Positions 51,792 through 60,336 of a stretch of DNA of 60,336 nucleotides are shown in pieces. Numbering within the stretch: position 1 is the stretch's first letter; the number at the start of each line of letters is the position of its first letter. The notes beneath the pieces were generated by a model, which was given only the letters and a program-made list of their open reading frames with translations, ran no database searches and was not told the origin of the DNA. The position numbers and the translations under genes were made by a program. Origin of the DNA: an uncultured Caulobacterales bacterium (GTDB lineage Bacteria > Pseudomonadota > Alphaproteobacteria > Caulobacterales > Caulobacteraceae); contig CAILTK010000036.1 in the NCBI GenBank assembly GCA_903837135.1, positions 1 to 60,336 of the forward strand, read 5' to 3'.

Positions 51792-53620
51792 GCGCGCCCG
51801 AGTCTGGCGGCCGCCTGCGGTTCCGGGGACTCGGCGAGGGACTAAGGCTTCGCCTGCGCACGGTGGAGCCGCGGGGGCTGGCGGCGCAGTTCCGCGCCCA
51901 GGTCCGCTCGTCGGAGGTGATGCTGGTGATGGTGGCGGCGGTGGTCGGCGTCGGCGCCGGGGCCCTGGTCACCCTGATGAGCTTCACCACCCAGATGCTG
52001 CATATGCTGTTCTTCCGCATCGCCCTCGACCAGCGGCTGTCGGCGGTGGACCGGGTCTCGCCCTGGGCGGCGCTGACCGTGCCGGTCTGCGCCGGGCTGG
52101 TGATCGGCCTGATCGAGCTCTGGCGCCGGCGCCAGAACGCCCGCACGCCCGTCGACCCGATCGAGGCCAACGCCCTGCGCGGCGGGCGGATGAGCCTTCG
52201 CGACAGCGCCCTGGTCAGCCTGCAGACCATCATCTCCAACGGCGGCGGCGCCTCCGTCGGACTCGAGGCCGGCTACACCCAGATCGGCGCCGGCCTCGCC
52301 TCGCGCCTAGGGCTGATCCTGCGCCTGCGCCGCAAGGACCTGCGCATCATGGTCGGCTGCGGCGCGGCCGGCGCCATCGCCGCCGCATTCGGCGCGCCGC
52401 TGACCGGCGCCTTCTACGCCTTCGAGCTGATCGTCGGGGTCTATTCGATCGGCAATGTGGCGGCGGTGACCGCCGCCTCCCTGTCGGCGGTGCTCACCGC
52501 CACGGCCCTCGGCGGCGCCCCCTACGCTCTCAACGCCGCGCCGGTCGTGGGCGTGCGGCCGATCCACTATCTGATGCTGATGGCCATCGGCCTCGTGGCC
52601 TGCGGCCTCGGCATCGCGGTGATGCAGACGACGGCCTGGGTCGAGCGCGGCTTCGACCTCAGCCGCCTGCCCAAATGGGTCCGCCCGGCGGTGGGCGGCC
52701 TGATCGTCGGTTGCCTCGCCCTGATCACGCCGCAGGTCCTGGCGGCCGGCCACGGGGCCATGCGCCTCGACGTGCCGCTGGACCTGCCGATGAAGGTGCT
52801 GATCCTGCTGATCGCGATGAAGCTGATCGCCGCCATGGTCTCGCTGGGATCCGGCTTCCGCGGCGGGCTGTTCTTCGCCAGCCTGTTCGTCGGCGCCCTG
52901 ATCGGCAAGCTGTCCGCGGCCATCTACGGGCGCTGGCTGCCGGGCTTCGGCCTCGACCCCACCGCCTGTATCCTGACCGGCATGGGCGTCTTCGCCGTCG
53001 CCGTGGTCGGCGGGCCCCTGACCATGTCCTTCCTGGTGCTGGAGACCACCGGCGACTTCTCGGTCACCGCGCCGATCCTGGCCGCCTGCGTCGCCACCAG
53101 CCTCGCCGTGCGTGAGACCTTCGGCTACTCCTTCTCCACCTGGCGGCTGCACCTGCGCGGCGAGACCATCCGCAGCGCGGCCGACGTCGGCTGGGTGCGC
53201 TCGATGACCGTCGGCAAGCTGATGCGGCGCGATCCGCGCACCATCCCCGCCGCCTCGACCCTGGCGGAATTCCGCCGCCGCTATCCCCTGGGGTCATCCA
53301 GCACCGTCGTGGTGCTCGACGAGGACGAGCGCTACGCCGGCCTGGTCTCCACGGCCGACCTCTACGCCGCCGAACTCGACGACCGGACCGACACCCTGAC
53401 GCTGGCGGAGCTCGCCCGCCTGCCCGAGGTGGCCCTCCTGCCGAACTGGAACATCAAGGAGGCCCTGGCCGTGTTCGACCGGGCCGAGGCCGAGACCCTG
53501 GCCGTGGTCGAGAGCGAGGACACCGGCGCCGTGATCGGCTCCATCACCGAAGCCTTCGCCACCCGCCGCTACGCCGAGGAGCTCGACAAGGCCAACCAGG
53601 GGGTGATGGGGGATCTATAG
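51788..53620 (+). CDS. ClC-family chloride channel/transporter with CBS domains
   Basis: A 610-residue inner-membrane ClC protein. About ten hydrophobic segments are followed by two CBS domains from about 475 ([20 protein letters not shown] and [20 protein letters not shown]). The anion-pathway motifs are [10 protein letters not shown], where the gating Glu is kept but the usual Pro after EG is absent, and [13 protein letters not shown], where the Pro of GxFxP is Ala. It may exchange Cl- or another anion for protons. The ATG overlaps the rnhB stop, and ccrM follows after 66 bases. Confidence 0.9.
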   Translation: MSAPESGGRLRFRGLGEGLRLRLRTVEPRGLAAQFRAQVRSSEVMLVMVAAVVGVGAGALVTLMSFTTQMLHMLFFRIALDQRLSAVDRVSPWAALTVPVCAGLVIGLIELWRRRQNARTPVDPIEANALRGGRMSLRDSALVSLQTIISNGGGASVGLEAGYTQIGAGLASRLGLILRLRRKDLRIMVGCGAAGAIAAAFGAPLTGAFYAFELIVGVYSIGNVAAVTAASLSAVLTATALGGAPYALNAAPVVGVRPIHYLMLMAIGLVACGLGIAVMQTTAWVERGFDLSRLPKWVRPAVGGLIVGCLALITPQVLAAGHGAMRLDVPLDLPMKVLILLIAMKLIAAMVSLGSGFRGGLFFASLFVGALIGKLSAAIYGRWLPGFGLDPTACILTGMGVFAVAVVGGPLTMSFLVLETTGDFSVTAPILAACVATSLAVRETFGYSFSTWRLHLRGETIRSAADVGWVRSMTVGKLMRRDPRTIPAASTLAEFRRRYPLGSSSTVVVLDEDERYAGLVSTADLYAAELDDRTDTLTLAELARLPEVALLPNWNIKEALAVFDRAEAETLAVVESEDTGAVIGSITEAFATRRYAEELDKANQGVMGDL

Positions 53621-54757
<1,137 letters not shown>

Positions 54758-54772
54758 CGCGGCGAGGGTCCG

Positions 54773-55396
54773 CTAACCCCAGACCTGCTTCAGCCGCTCA
54801 TCGCGGCGGCACCCCTGGCGGTATCGCTGGTAGTGGTCGCTGTTCCGCTCGGCGAAGTCGCGATGGTACTCCTCGGCCGGCCAGAAGGTCTTCAGCGGCA
54901 GGATGGGCACCAGGATCCTGCCCTGCTTGAGCTCCCTCTGCGCCTCGATCTTGGAGGCTTCCGCCGCCTTCCGCTGCGCCTCGTTGGCGACGAAGATGGC
55001 CGGCCGGTAGGACGGGCCCCGGTCGCAGAACTGTCCGCCGTCGTCGGTGGGGTCGATCAGCTTCCAGTAGCGCGACAGGATGAAGCCGTAGTCCACCTTG
55101 GTCGGGTCGAAGGTCACCTTGACCGACTCGTAGTGGCCCGAGGTTTCCGAGGTCACGTCCTGATAGGTCGGGTGATCCACATGGCCGCCGGTGTAGCCGC
55201 TCTCCACCGAGAGCACCCCGCGGATCCCCTTCATGTCGTGCTCCATGCACCAGAAGCAGCCGCCGGCGAACACGGCGGTCTCGACCGCCGGGAGCCGCGG
55301 CGCCGGCAGCCGGGGCGGCGCCGGCGCGGCCCAGACGAGCGGGGCGGCGAACAGGGCCGCCAGGGCGGCGAGGATCAGGGCGAGGCGTCGGGTCAT
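54773..55396 (-). CDS. msrA: periplasmic peptide methionine sulfoxide reductase A
   Basis: A 207-residue MsrA, which reduces methionine-S-sulfoxide. The catalytic motif is AGGCFWCMEHDMKGI, with GYTGGHVDHPTYQDV and GHYESVKVTFDP after it; a C-terminal Cys in YRQGCRRDERL could resolve. A signal peptide at the start at 55396 (MTRRLALILAALAALFAAPL) indicates export to the periplasm, unlike the cytoplasmic E. coli enzyme. A longer upstream frame is not supported. It converges on ccrM. Confidence 0.93.
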   Translation of the reverse strand: MTRRLALILAALAALFAAPLVWAAPAPPRLPAPRLPAVETAVFAGGCFWCMEHDMKGIRGVLSVESGYTGGHVDHPTYQDVTSETSGHYESVKVTFDPTKVDYGFILSRYWKLIDPTDDGGQFCDRGPSYRPAIFVANEAQRKAAEASKIEAQRELKQGRILVPILPLKTFWPAEEYHRDFAERNSDHYQRYRQGCRRDERLKQVWG

Positions 55397-55565
55397 GGCG
55401 GGGCCGCAAAGGTGTCCGGGGTCTTTCAGGATACGTCGCGAGAGCGGCGCTGGATACAGCGGCCGCGCGCTTGTCGCGTCCTTACGCCCCACGGCCCGGA
55501 TCGATATGGAGCCCTGACGGGGCTTTGCGGATGATGCGCCCATCGTCAGTCTCATCGGTTCCCCA

Positions 55566-56033
55566 ATGGCCGCCGCAGCGCGTTCCGCCCCAATCCTCCC
55601 CGACGCCCCGCCCGAAGACCCGGAACTCCAGATAAGGCTCGACCGGCTGCTACGGCTCTGTGACGCCGATCCCGACCAGCCGGTGGGCGTGGCGGGGCCC
55701 GAGGCGCTCGACCTGATGTGCGCCCTCGCCCGGCGCGGCTACGCGCAGGTGGAGGCGGCGCTGCGCCGCACCTGCGGCGGCGCCGACCAGGCCTGCGACC
55801 TGGTGATCGTCTCCGGCCCCGGCGCCGACGCCGTCGCGGCCACCGTCGAGGCGGTCGGCGGCATGCTGCGCCCCGGCGGACGGCTCGCGGTCATGGCGCA
55901 GCGGCTGCACGGGCCCCACGAGCGCCAGCGCCTCGGCAACCTCCTCGCGCACCGCGGCTACCGCTACCGGCAGGACGCGCTCGAGGGGCCGGTGATGATC
56001 GCCACCAAGCCCGAGGCGGAGGATCTCGTTTAA
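55566..56033 (+). CDS. small methyltransferase-like protein, unknown
   Basis: A 155-residue cytoplasmic protein. GVAGPEALDLMCALARRGYAQ, DLVIVSGPGADA and MLRPGGRLAVMA resemble motifs I, II and the LxPGG turn of a Rossmann methyltransferase, but the glycine-rich loop is incomplete, so activity is uncertain. It converges on mutY. The name rests on pattern only. Confidence 0.6.
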   Translation: MAAAARSAPILPDAPPEDPELQIRLDRLLRLCDADPDQPVGVAGPEALDLMCALARRGYAQVEAALRRTCGGADQACDLVIVSGPGADAVAATVEAVGGMLRPGGRLAVMAQRLHGPHERQRLGNLLAHRGYRYRQDALEGPVMIATKPEAEDLV

Positions 56034-56060
56034 TCCCTCTCCCCCGTGGGCGAAGGCGCC

Positions 56061-57080
56061 TTACCCCCATCCCCGATCCAGCGCCTTCCTGAACACGGTC
56101 GGCAGCGCCGCCCGCGCCTCGTCCACCTCCGTCCAGATCGCCTCGTCCGGTCCGGAGTTTTCCGCCACAACTACCTGCAGCGTCAGGGAAAAGTGGGTGA
56201 ACACGTGCTCGACGGCGCCGGCGTGCGTCCACCCGCCCGGGATCTCCGGCGCCGCGGCGGCCCAGTCGCTGGTCGGCAGGGCGAGCATGCCGCCGAGCAG
56301 CCCCTTGGGCGGCCGCCGGACCAGCGCCACCTGATCGCCGCGGCGCGATACATAGGCGAGGCCGAAGCGGTGCGGCCGCTCGGCCTTGGCGGTCTTGCGC
56401 GGATAGGTCTCCGGCGCGCCCTTGGCCAGGGCGGCGCAGTCCGCCGCAAGCGGACAGAGCAGGCAGCGCGGCGATCTGGGCGTGCAGACCGTGGCGCCGA
56501 GGTCCATCAAGGCCTGCGCCCAGTCGCCGGGGCGCTCGCTCGTCACCAGCGTCGCCGCCCGCCGGGCCAGTTCCGGCTTGGCCGCCGGCAGGGGCGTCTC
56601 GACCGCGAAGAGCCGGCTGATCACCCGCTCGACGTTGCCGTCGACCACGTTGGCGGGCGCATCGAAGGCGATCGCGGCCACCGCCGCGGCGGTATAGGCC
56701 CCGACGCCGGGAAGGGCGCGCAAGCCGTTCTCGGTGTTGGGAAAAGCCCCGCCGTGCTGCGTCGCCACGGCGCGGGCGCAGGCGAGCAGGTTGCGGGCGC
56801 GGGCGTAGTAGCCGAGCCCGGCCCAGGCGGCCATCACCGCCCCGTCCGCGGCCGCCGCCAGGTCGGTCACCGTCGGCCAGCGCACGGTGAAGGCCTCGAA
56901 ATAGGGCGCGGCGTGCGGCGTGGTGGTCTGCTGCAGCATCACCTCCGACAGCCACACCCGGTAGGGATCGGGCCGCGCCCCGGTCCTCCGCTCCGCCGGA
57001 CCGACCCGCCAGGGCAGCGCCCGCGCCTGCCGGTCGTACCAGTCCAGAAGTTTGCCGCGCACGGCGCTGACGTCGTCCAT
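56061..57080 (-). CDS. mutY: A/G-specific adenine glycosylase
   Basis: A 339-residue enzyme that removes adenine mispaired with 8-oxoguanine. SEVMLQQTTTPHAAPYFEAF carries the catalytic Glu, LPGVGAYTAAAVAAIAFD is the helix-hairpin-helix with the catalytic Asp nearby (VVDGNVERV), and CTPRSPRCLLCPLAADC (C-x6-C-x2-C-x5-C) binds the 4Fe-4S cluster. The C-terminal NUDIX-like domain that recognises 8-oxoguanine is present. It is divergent from dciA with only 21 bases between starts, so their promoters must overlap or lie inside coding DNA. Confidence 0.95.
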   Translation of the reverse strand: MDDVSAVRGKLLDWYDRQARALPWRVGPAERRTGARPDPYRVWLSEVMLQQTTTPHAAPYFEAFTVRWPTVTDLAAAADGAVMAAWAGLGYYARARNLLACARAVATQHGGAFPNTENGLRALPGVGAYTAAAVAAIAFDAPANVVDGNVERVISRLFAVETPLPAAKPELARRAATLVTSERPGDWAQALMDLGATVCTPRSPRCLLCPLAADCAALAKGAPETYPRKTAKAERPHRFGLAYVSRRGDQVALVRRPPKGLLGGMLALPTSDWAAAAPEIPGGWTHAGAVEHVFTHFSLTLQVVVAENSGPDEAIWTEVDEARAALPTVFRKALDRGWG

Positions 57081-57101
57081 GGCCCGCGCTATACAGGGTT
57101 C

Positions 57102-57644
57102 ATGCGCGAACTGCCTTCCCCCGAAGAGGCCGCAGAGATCCTGCGCCGACGTCGCACCCGGCCGGTGCGCCGCCCGCCGCCGGCGGCGGGGCGCGCCGTG
57201 GCGCGGCTGGTGCGCGGGTTCGACAAACAGTTCGGCCCCACGGTGGGACCGCTGCAGTCTCGCTGGCGCGAAGTGGTCGGCGAGACCCTGTGGCGGGTGT
57301 CCGAGCCGGTCAAACTGGTGCAGCCGCGCGGGACGAAGGCCGGGTCCGGCGCGACCCTCGAGCTTCGCGTCGACGGCCCCGCCGCGGCCATCGTCCAGCA
57401 CCAGGCCGAGGACATCCTCGCCCGCGTCAACCTGACCCTGGGATCCGGCGCGGTGGCGCGGCTGCGCATCGTCCAGGGCCTGATCCGCCGCGCCGCCCGG
57501 CCGGGCAAAACCTCCCGCGGCAAGCCGCCGCTCGACGCCGCGCGGGAGGCCGAGCTCAAGGCCGCCCTCGCCGCCACCCCCGACGGCCCTCTGAAGACCG
57601 CCCTGCTCAAGCTCGGCCGCGGCGTGTTCCGCGACGAGCGATAG
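57102..57644 (+). CDS. DciA-like DUF721 protein
   Basis: A 180-residue DUF721 protein. The domain from about residue 35 contains SRWREVVGETLWRVSEPVKL, GATLELRVDGPAAAIVQHQAEDILARVN and VARLRIVQG, a KH-like fold. DciA loads the replicative helicase DnaB in bacteria lacking DnaC. A basic N-terminus (ILRRRRTRPVRRPP) may bind DNA. Position beside mutY and before the thiol oxidoreductases and smc is common in alphaproteobacteria. Confidence 0.82.
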   Translation: MRELPSPEEAAEILRRRRTRPVRRPPPAAGRAVARLVRGFDKQFGPTVGPLQSRWREVVGETLWRVSEPVKLVQPRGTKAGSGATLELRVDGPAAAIVQHQAEDILARVNLTLGSGAVARLRIVQGLIRRAARPGKTSRGKPPLDAAREAELKAALAATPDGPLKTALLKLGRGVFRDER

Positions 57645-57846
57645 GACACCGGTCGGCGTCCGGCTCAGCCAACCGAAGTCGCCATTCCGCAAAGGCCGCA
57701 GGCCTTGTCGGGGACCGTTGAAACGCCCGAACCGTGGAAAAATGGGTCCCGGCCAAGAGCGGTCTTCCACCCTCCCCGTTGACAAATCCGTCCGCGCGGT
57801 GTCGCCAATGGCGCGGCGCACGCGCGCCGCTTCACCGAGGTCGCCC

Positions 57847-58518
57847 ATGAGATTGACGCGCCGTTTCGCCGGGCTCCCGCTCCTCGCCGCAGCGATCCTC
57901 GCCCTGTGCGCGCCTGTGGCCGTCCGCGCCGAGGACAAGACCGGCGGGCAGGAGATCAGCCTCGGCAATCCCGATGCGCCGGTGACCCTGGTCGAATTCG
58001 CCTCGATCACCTGCCCGCACTGCGCCCGCTTCAACGCCGACGTCTTTCCGCTGCTCAAGACCCGCTACATCGACACCGGCAAGGTCCGCTATGTCTTCCG
58101 CGAGGTGCCGATCCACGAACAAGAGGACGCCGCCGGCTTCCTCATCGCCCGCTGCGCCGGACCGGAGCGCTATCTCGCCGTCACCGACGCCCTGTTCCGG
58201 GCCCAGCCCCTCCTGTTCGAGAAACGCGACCTGCACGGCTGGCTGACGGCCGGCGCCACGGCGGGGGGCCTGGACGATGCGCAGATGCGCGCCTGCATCT
58301 CCGACGTCGCCGCCATCCAGGCGTTCAACGCCCGCGCCGAACACACCATGACGGTGGACAAGGTGGACAGCACGCCGACGGTCGTCGTCAACGGCAGGCG
58401 GGTCGCGGCCAAGGGGGCGGAGTTCACCATCGCCGACCTCGACGCCGCGCTTCGGCCGCTTTTGGGCGGCAGGACTGCCGGTTCGCTCAGGCGATCCAAT
58501 CGCCCGTCCGTCCACTGA
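57847..58518 (+). CDS. DsbA-family thiol-disulfide oxidoreductase
   Basis: A 223-residue exported protein. The signal peptide (MRLTRRFAGLPLLAAAILAL, cleavage near VAVRAED) is followed by NPDAPVTLVEFASITCPHCARFN (CPHC active site), VRYVFREVPIHEQEDAAGF, and cis-Pro in VDSTPTVVVNGRRV. It belongs to the DsbA/thioredoxin_4 group acting on periplasmic disulfides. The start is ATG 57847. An AAGGCC-GCA-GGCCTT hairpin at 57692 lies in the gap before it. A paralogue follows 73 bases downstream. Confidence 0.9.
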   Translation: MRLTRRFAGLPLLAAAILALCAPVAVRAEDKTGGQEISLGNPDAPVTLVEFASITCPHCARFNADVFPLLKTRYIDTGKVRYVFREVPIHEQEDAAGFLIARCAGPERYLAVTDALFRAQPLLFEKRDLHGWLTAGATAGGLDDAQMRACISDVAAIQAFNARAEHTMTVDKVDSTPTVVVNGRRVAAKGAEFTIADLDAALRPLLGGRTAGSLRRSNRPSVH

Positions 58519-58591
58519 TTTTCGCCGTCCAACGCTTTGAAACGCGCGCGGAATCGGCGTTAGGCTTCACCCTCGTCCCCACGGAACCCGC

Positions 58592-59224
58592 ATGACGCTC
58601 GCTCCCCTTCGTTTCGCCACCCTGGCGCTCGCCCTCGGGGCCGTCCTCGGCCTCGGCGCCTGCAACAAGCCGGCCGCCAGCACGCCCGCGGGCGCCGGCG
58701 CGGGCCTGAGCGACGACGGCTATGCGGTCGGCAATCCCAGCGCCAAGGTGACGGTGCTCGAGTTCGGCTCGCTCACCTGCCCGCACTGCGCGCACTGGGA
58801 GGAGGCCGTGTGGCCGCAATTCAAGGCCAAGTACGTCGACACCGGCAAGGTGCGCTATGTGTTCAAGGAAGTTCTGATCCATCCGCAGGAGGACGCCGCC
58901 GCCGCCCTCTTGGCCCGCTGCGTCCCGGCCGACAAATACTTCCCCACCGTGCAGGCGGTGTTCCGCTCGCAGCCGCAGATCTTCGCCGGCGACACCCGCG
59001 GGGCCCTGCTGCACGTGGCCCAGGCGGAGGGCATGAGCGAACAGCAGTTCACCACCTGCCTCTCCGACACCAAGGCCCTGCAGGCGGTCGGCGCGCGCCA
59101 GCAGAAGGTGGACGAGGTCTATCACGTGTCCCAGACGCCGACCTTCATCGTCAACGGCAAGACCGTCGACGGCGTGGAGATGGATCAGCTTTCGGCGGCG
59201 ATCGACCCTCTGCTCGCCAAATAG
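58592..59224 (+). CDS. DsbA-family oxidoreductase, lipoprotein
   Basis: A 210-residue paralogue of the preceding protein. The N-terminus ends in the lipobox LGLGACNKPAAS, so it should be anchored to a membrane by lipid at Cys. NPSAKVTVLEFGSLTCPHCAHWE carries CPHC, YVFKEVLIHPQEDAAAALLA follows, and cis-Pro is in VSQTPTFIVNGKTV. Two adjacent copies, one soluble and one lipidated, probably serve different partners or redox directions. It precedes smc by 21 bases and may be co-transcribed. Confidence 0.9.
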   Translation: MTLAPLRFATLALALGAVLGLGACNKPAASTPAGAGAGLSDDGYAVGNPSAKVTVLEFGSLTCPHCAHWEEAVWPQFKAKYVDTGKVRYVFKEVLIHPQEDAAAALLARCVPADKYFPTVQAVFRSQPQIFAGDTRGALLHVAQAEGMSEQQFTTCLSDTKALQAVGARQQKVDEVYHVSQTPTFIVNGKTVDGVEMDQLSAAIDPLLAK

Positions 59225-59245
59225 CGCGGACGAGAGGCGAAGTCC

Positions 59246-60336
59246 GTGCAATTTCAGCGCCTTCGCCTCACCGGCTTCAAGTCCTTCGTCGATCCCACCG
59301 AGCTCAGGATCGAGCCCGGCCTGACCGCCGTGGTCGGTCCCAACGGCTGCGGCAAGTCCAACCTGCTCGAGGCCCTGCGCTGGGTCATGGGGGCCAATTC
59401 GGCCAAGGCCATGCGGGCCGAAGGCATGGACGACGTGATCTTCGCCGGCGCCGACGGCCGGCCGGGACGCAGCCGGGCCGAGGTGCTGCTGCAGATCGAC
59501 AATTCCGACCGTACCGCGCCGGCCCGTTTCAACGACTTCGCCACCATCGAGGTGGTGCGCCGGATCGACCGCGGCGCGGGCTCGACCTACCGGATCAACG
59601 GCGCCGAAGTGCGGGCGCGGGACGTGCAGCTCCTGTTCGCCGACGCCTCCACTGGGGCCAACTCCCCGGCCCTGGTGCGCCAGGGCCAGATCTCCGAACT
59701 GATCGGGGCCAAGCCGTCCAACCGCCGCCGCATCCTCGAGGAAGCCGCCGGCGTCTCCGGCCTGCATACGCGCCGGCACGAAGCCGATCTGCGGCTCAAG
59801 GCCGCCGAGGCCAACCTCGACCGGCTCGACGACGTGGCCGCCGAACTGGAGGCCGCGCACGGACGCCTGCGCCGCGAGGCGCGCCAGGCTGAGAAGTACA
59901 AGCGCCTGTCGGCCGAGATTCGCACCCTGCAGGGCGCGGCCCTCCTGGCCCGCTTCCGCGAGGCCGAGGCCGCCGCCAACGCCGCCCTCGACGCCGACGC
60001 CGAGGCCGAGATCCTGGTCGCCCACACCGCGCGCGAGGCCGCGCGGCTGACCGCCGAGGCGGCGACGGCGTCCGAGGCGGTCAAGCCGCTCCGCGAGGAA
60101 GAGATGGTCGCCGCCGCCGTCCTGCAGCGGCTGGCCATCGACCGCGACCGGCTCGAGCGCGAGGCCGCCCAGGCCCAGGCCGAGGTGGAGCGGCTGAAGG
60201 GCGAACTGGCCCGCATCGCCGCCGACCGGGCGCGCGAGGCGCAGGCGCGCGAGGACGCCGCCGGCGCGCTCGCCCGGCTCGAGCGGGAGCTGCGCGAGGT
60301 GGAGACCGCCATCGCCGCCGCCCCTGAGCGCGGACC
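59246..60336 (+). CDS. smc: chromosome segregation protein SMC, N-terminal part
   Basis: The first 363 codons of SMC, cut by the window end. [20 protein letters not shown], Walker [13 protein letters not shown], the Arg-finger-type loop [14 protein letters not shown], and [20 protein letters not shown] are the head domain; from about residue 165 the long coiled coil begins (Ala, Glu, Arg-rich heptads). SMC with ScpA and ScpB compacts chromosomes. The start is GTG at 59246, preceded by GAGAGG. Confidence 0.95.
   Translation, partial: MQFQRLRLTGFKSFVDPTELRIEPGLTAVVGPNGCGKSNLLEALRWVMGANSAKAMRAEGMDDVIFAGADGRPGRSRAEVLLQIDNSDRTAPARFNDFATIEVVRRIDRGAGSTYRINGAEVRARDVQLLFADASTGANSPALVRQGQISELIGAKPSNRRRILEEAAGVSGLHTRRHEADLRLKAAEANLDRLDDVAAELEAAHGRLRREARQAEKYKRLSAEIRTLQGAALLARFREAEAAANAALDADAEAEILVAHTAREAARLTAEAATASEAVKPLREEEMVAAAVLQRLAIDRDRLEREAAQAQAEVERLKGELARIAADRAREAQAREDAAGALARLERELREVETAIAAAPERG

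Overview
The window reads as chromosome of a GC-rich alphaproteobacterium of the order Caulobacterales (Caulobacter or Phenylobacterium type). The best evidence is a CcrM-type GANTC methyltransferase at 53.7 kb with a carboxy-terminal domain like that of Caulobacter, next to rnhB, mutY, dciA and smc. A CtrA-like box, TonB-dependent nutrient uptake and many GTG starts and ATGA overlaps agree. The genus is an inference; no 16S gene is present.

Left part, 1 to 17.9 kb: an accessory catabolic island. A leftward run of translationally coupled genes encodes an alpha/beta hydrolase, an APH-type small-molecule kinase, a divergent enolase, a D-2-hydroxyacid dehydrogenase and the start of another hydrolase. 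Next come a DUF3237 protein, a VOC protein, a MarR regulator, a TonB-dependent receptor, two NTF2/SnoaL-like proteins, three Nu-class (YfcG-like) glutathione transferases, two short-chain dehydrogenases (one resembling LigD-type C-alpha dehydrogenases), an MFS transporter, a carboxymuconolactone-decarboxylase-like protein, an SMP-30 lactonase-like protein and an HMG-CoA-lyase-type enzyme. Two recurring palindromes, GTMAANNNNNWTGAC (four copies) and TTAGNNNNCTAA (three exact copies and one near copy), lie in the promoter regions and suggest a local regulon. The island ends at a decayed integrase fragment beside the 3' end of tRNA-Gln, as expected for DNA acquired at a tRNA site. The substrate is unknown; uptake and glutathione-dependent breakdown of an aromatic or similar compound is an inference.

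Middle part, 18.3 to 47 kb: mostly ordinary chromosome. It holds tRNA-Gln and tRNA-Pro, sppA, two metallo-beta-lactamase-fold hydrolases, an acyl-CoA synthetase, a heptosyltransferase-like GT9 coupled to a dihydroorotase-like protein, a Met-rich outer-membrane barrel protein, a thiamine-diphosphate enzyme, a secreted protein of five Cys-rich repeats, a MarR/isochorismatase/MFS operon, a chorismate synthase and an EAL-domain protein. A large S8-protease autotransporter with seven YGNIS[PA]F repeats lies divergent from a TPR histidine kinase and its receiver.

Right part, 47.2 to 60.3 kb: conserved housekeeping genes: pdxH, a uridine-kinase-like gene, ygfZ, tag, rnhB, a ClC channel, ccrM, periplasmic msrA, mutY, dciA, two DsbA-like thiol oxidoreductases and the 5' part of smc. 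Intergenic regions throughout carry dispersed palindromic repeats. The most striking are a 132-bp palindrome between tag and rnhB and a 203-bp element bounded by inverted repeats before the Met-rich barrel gene.
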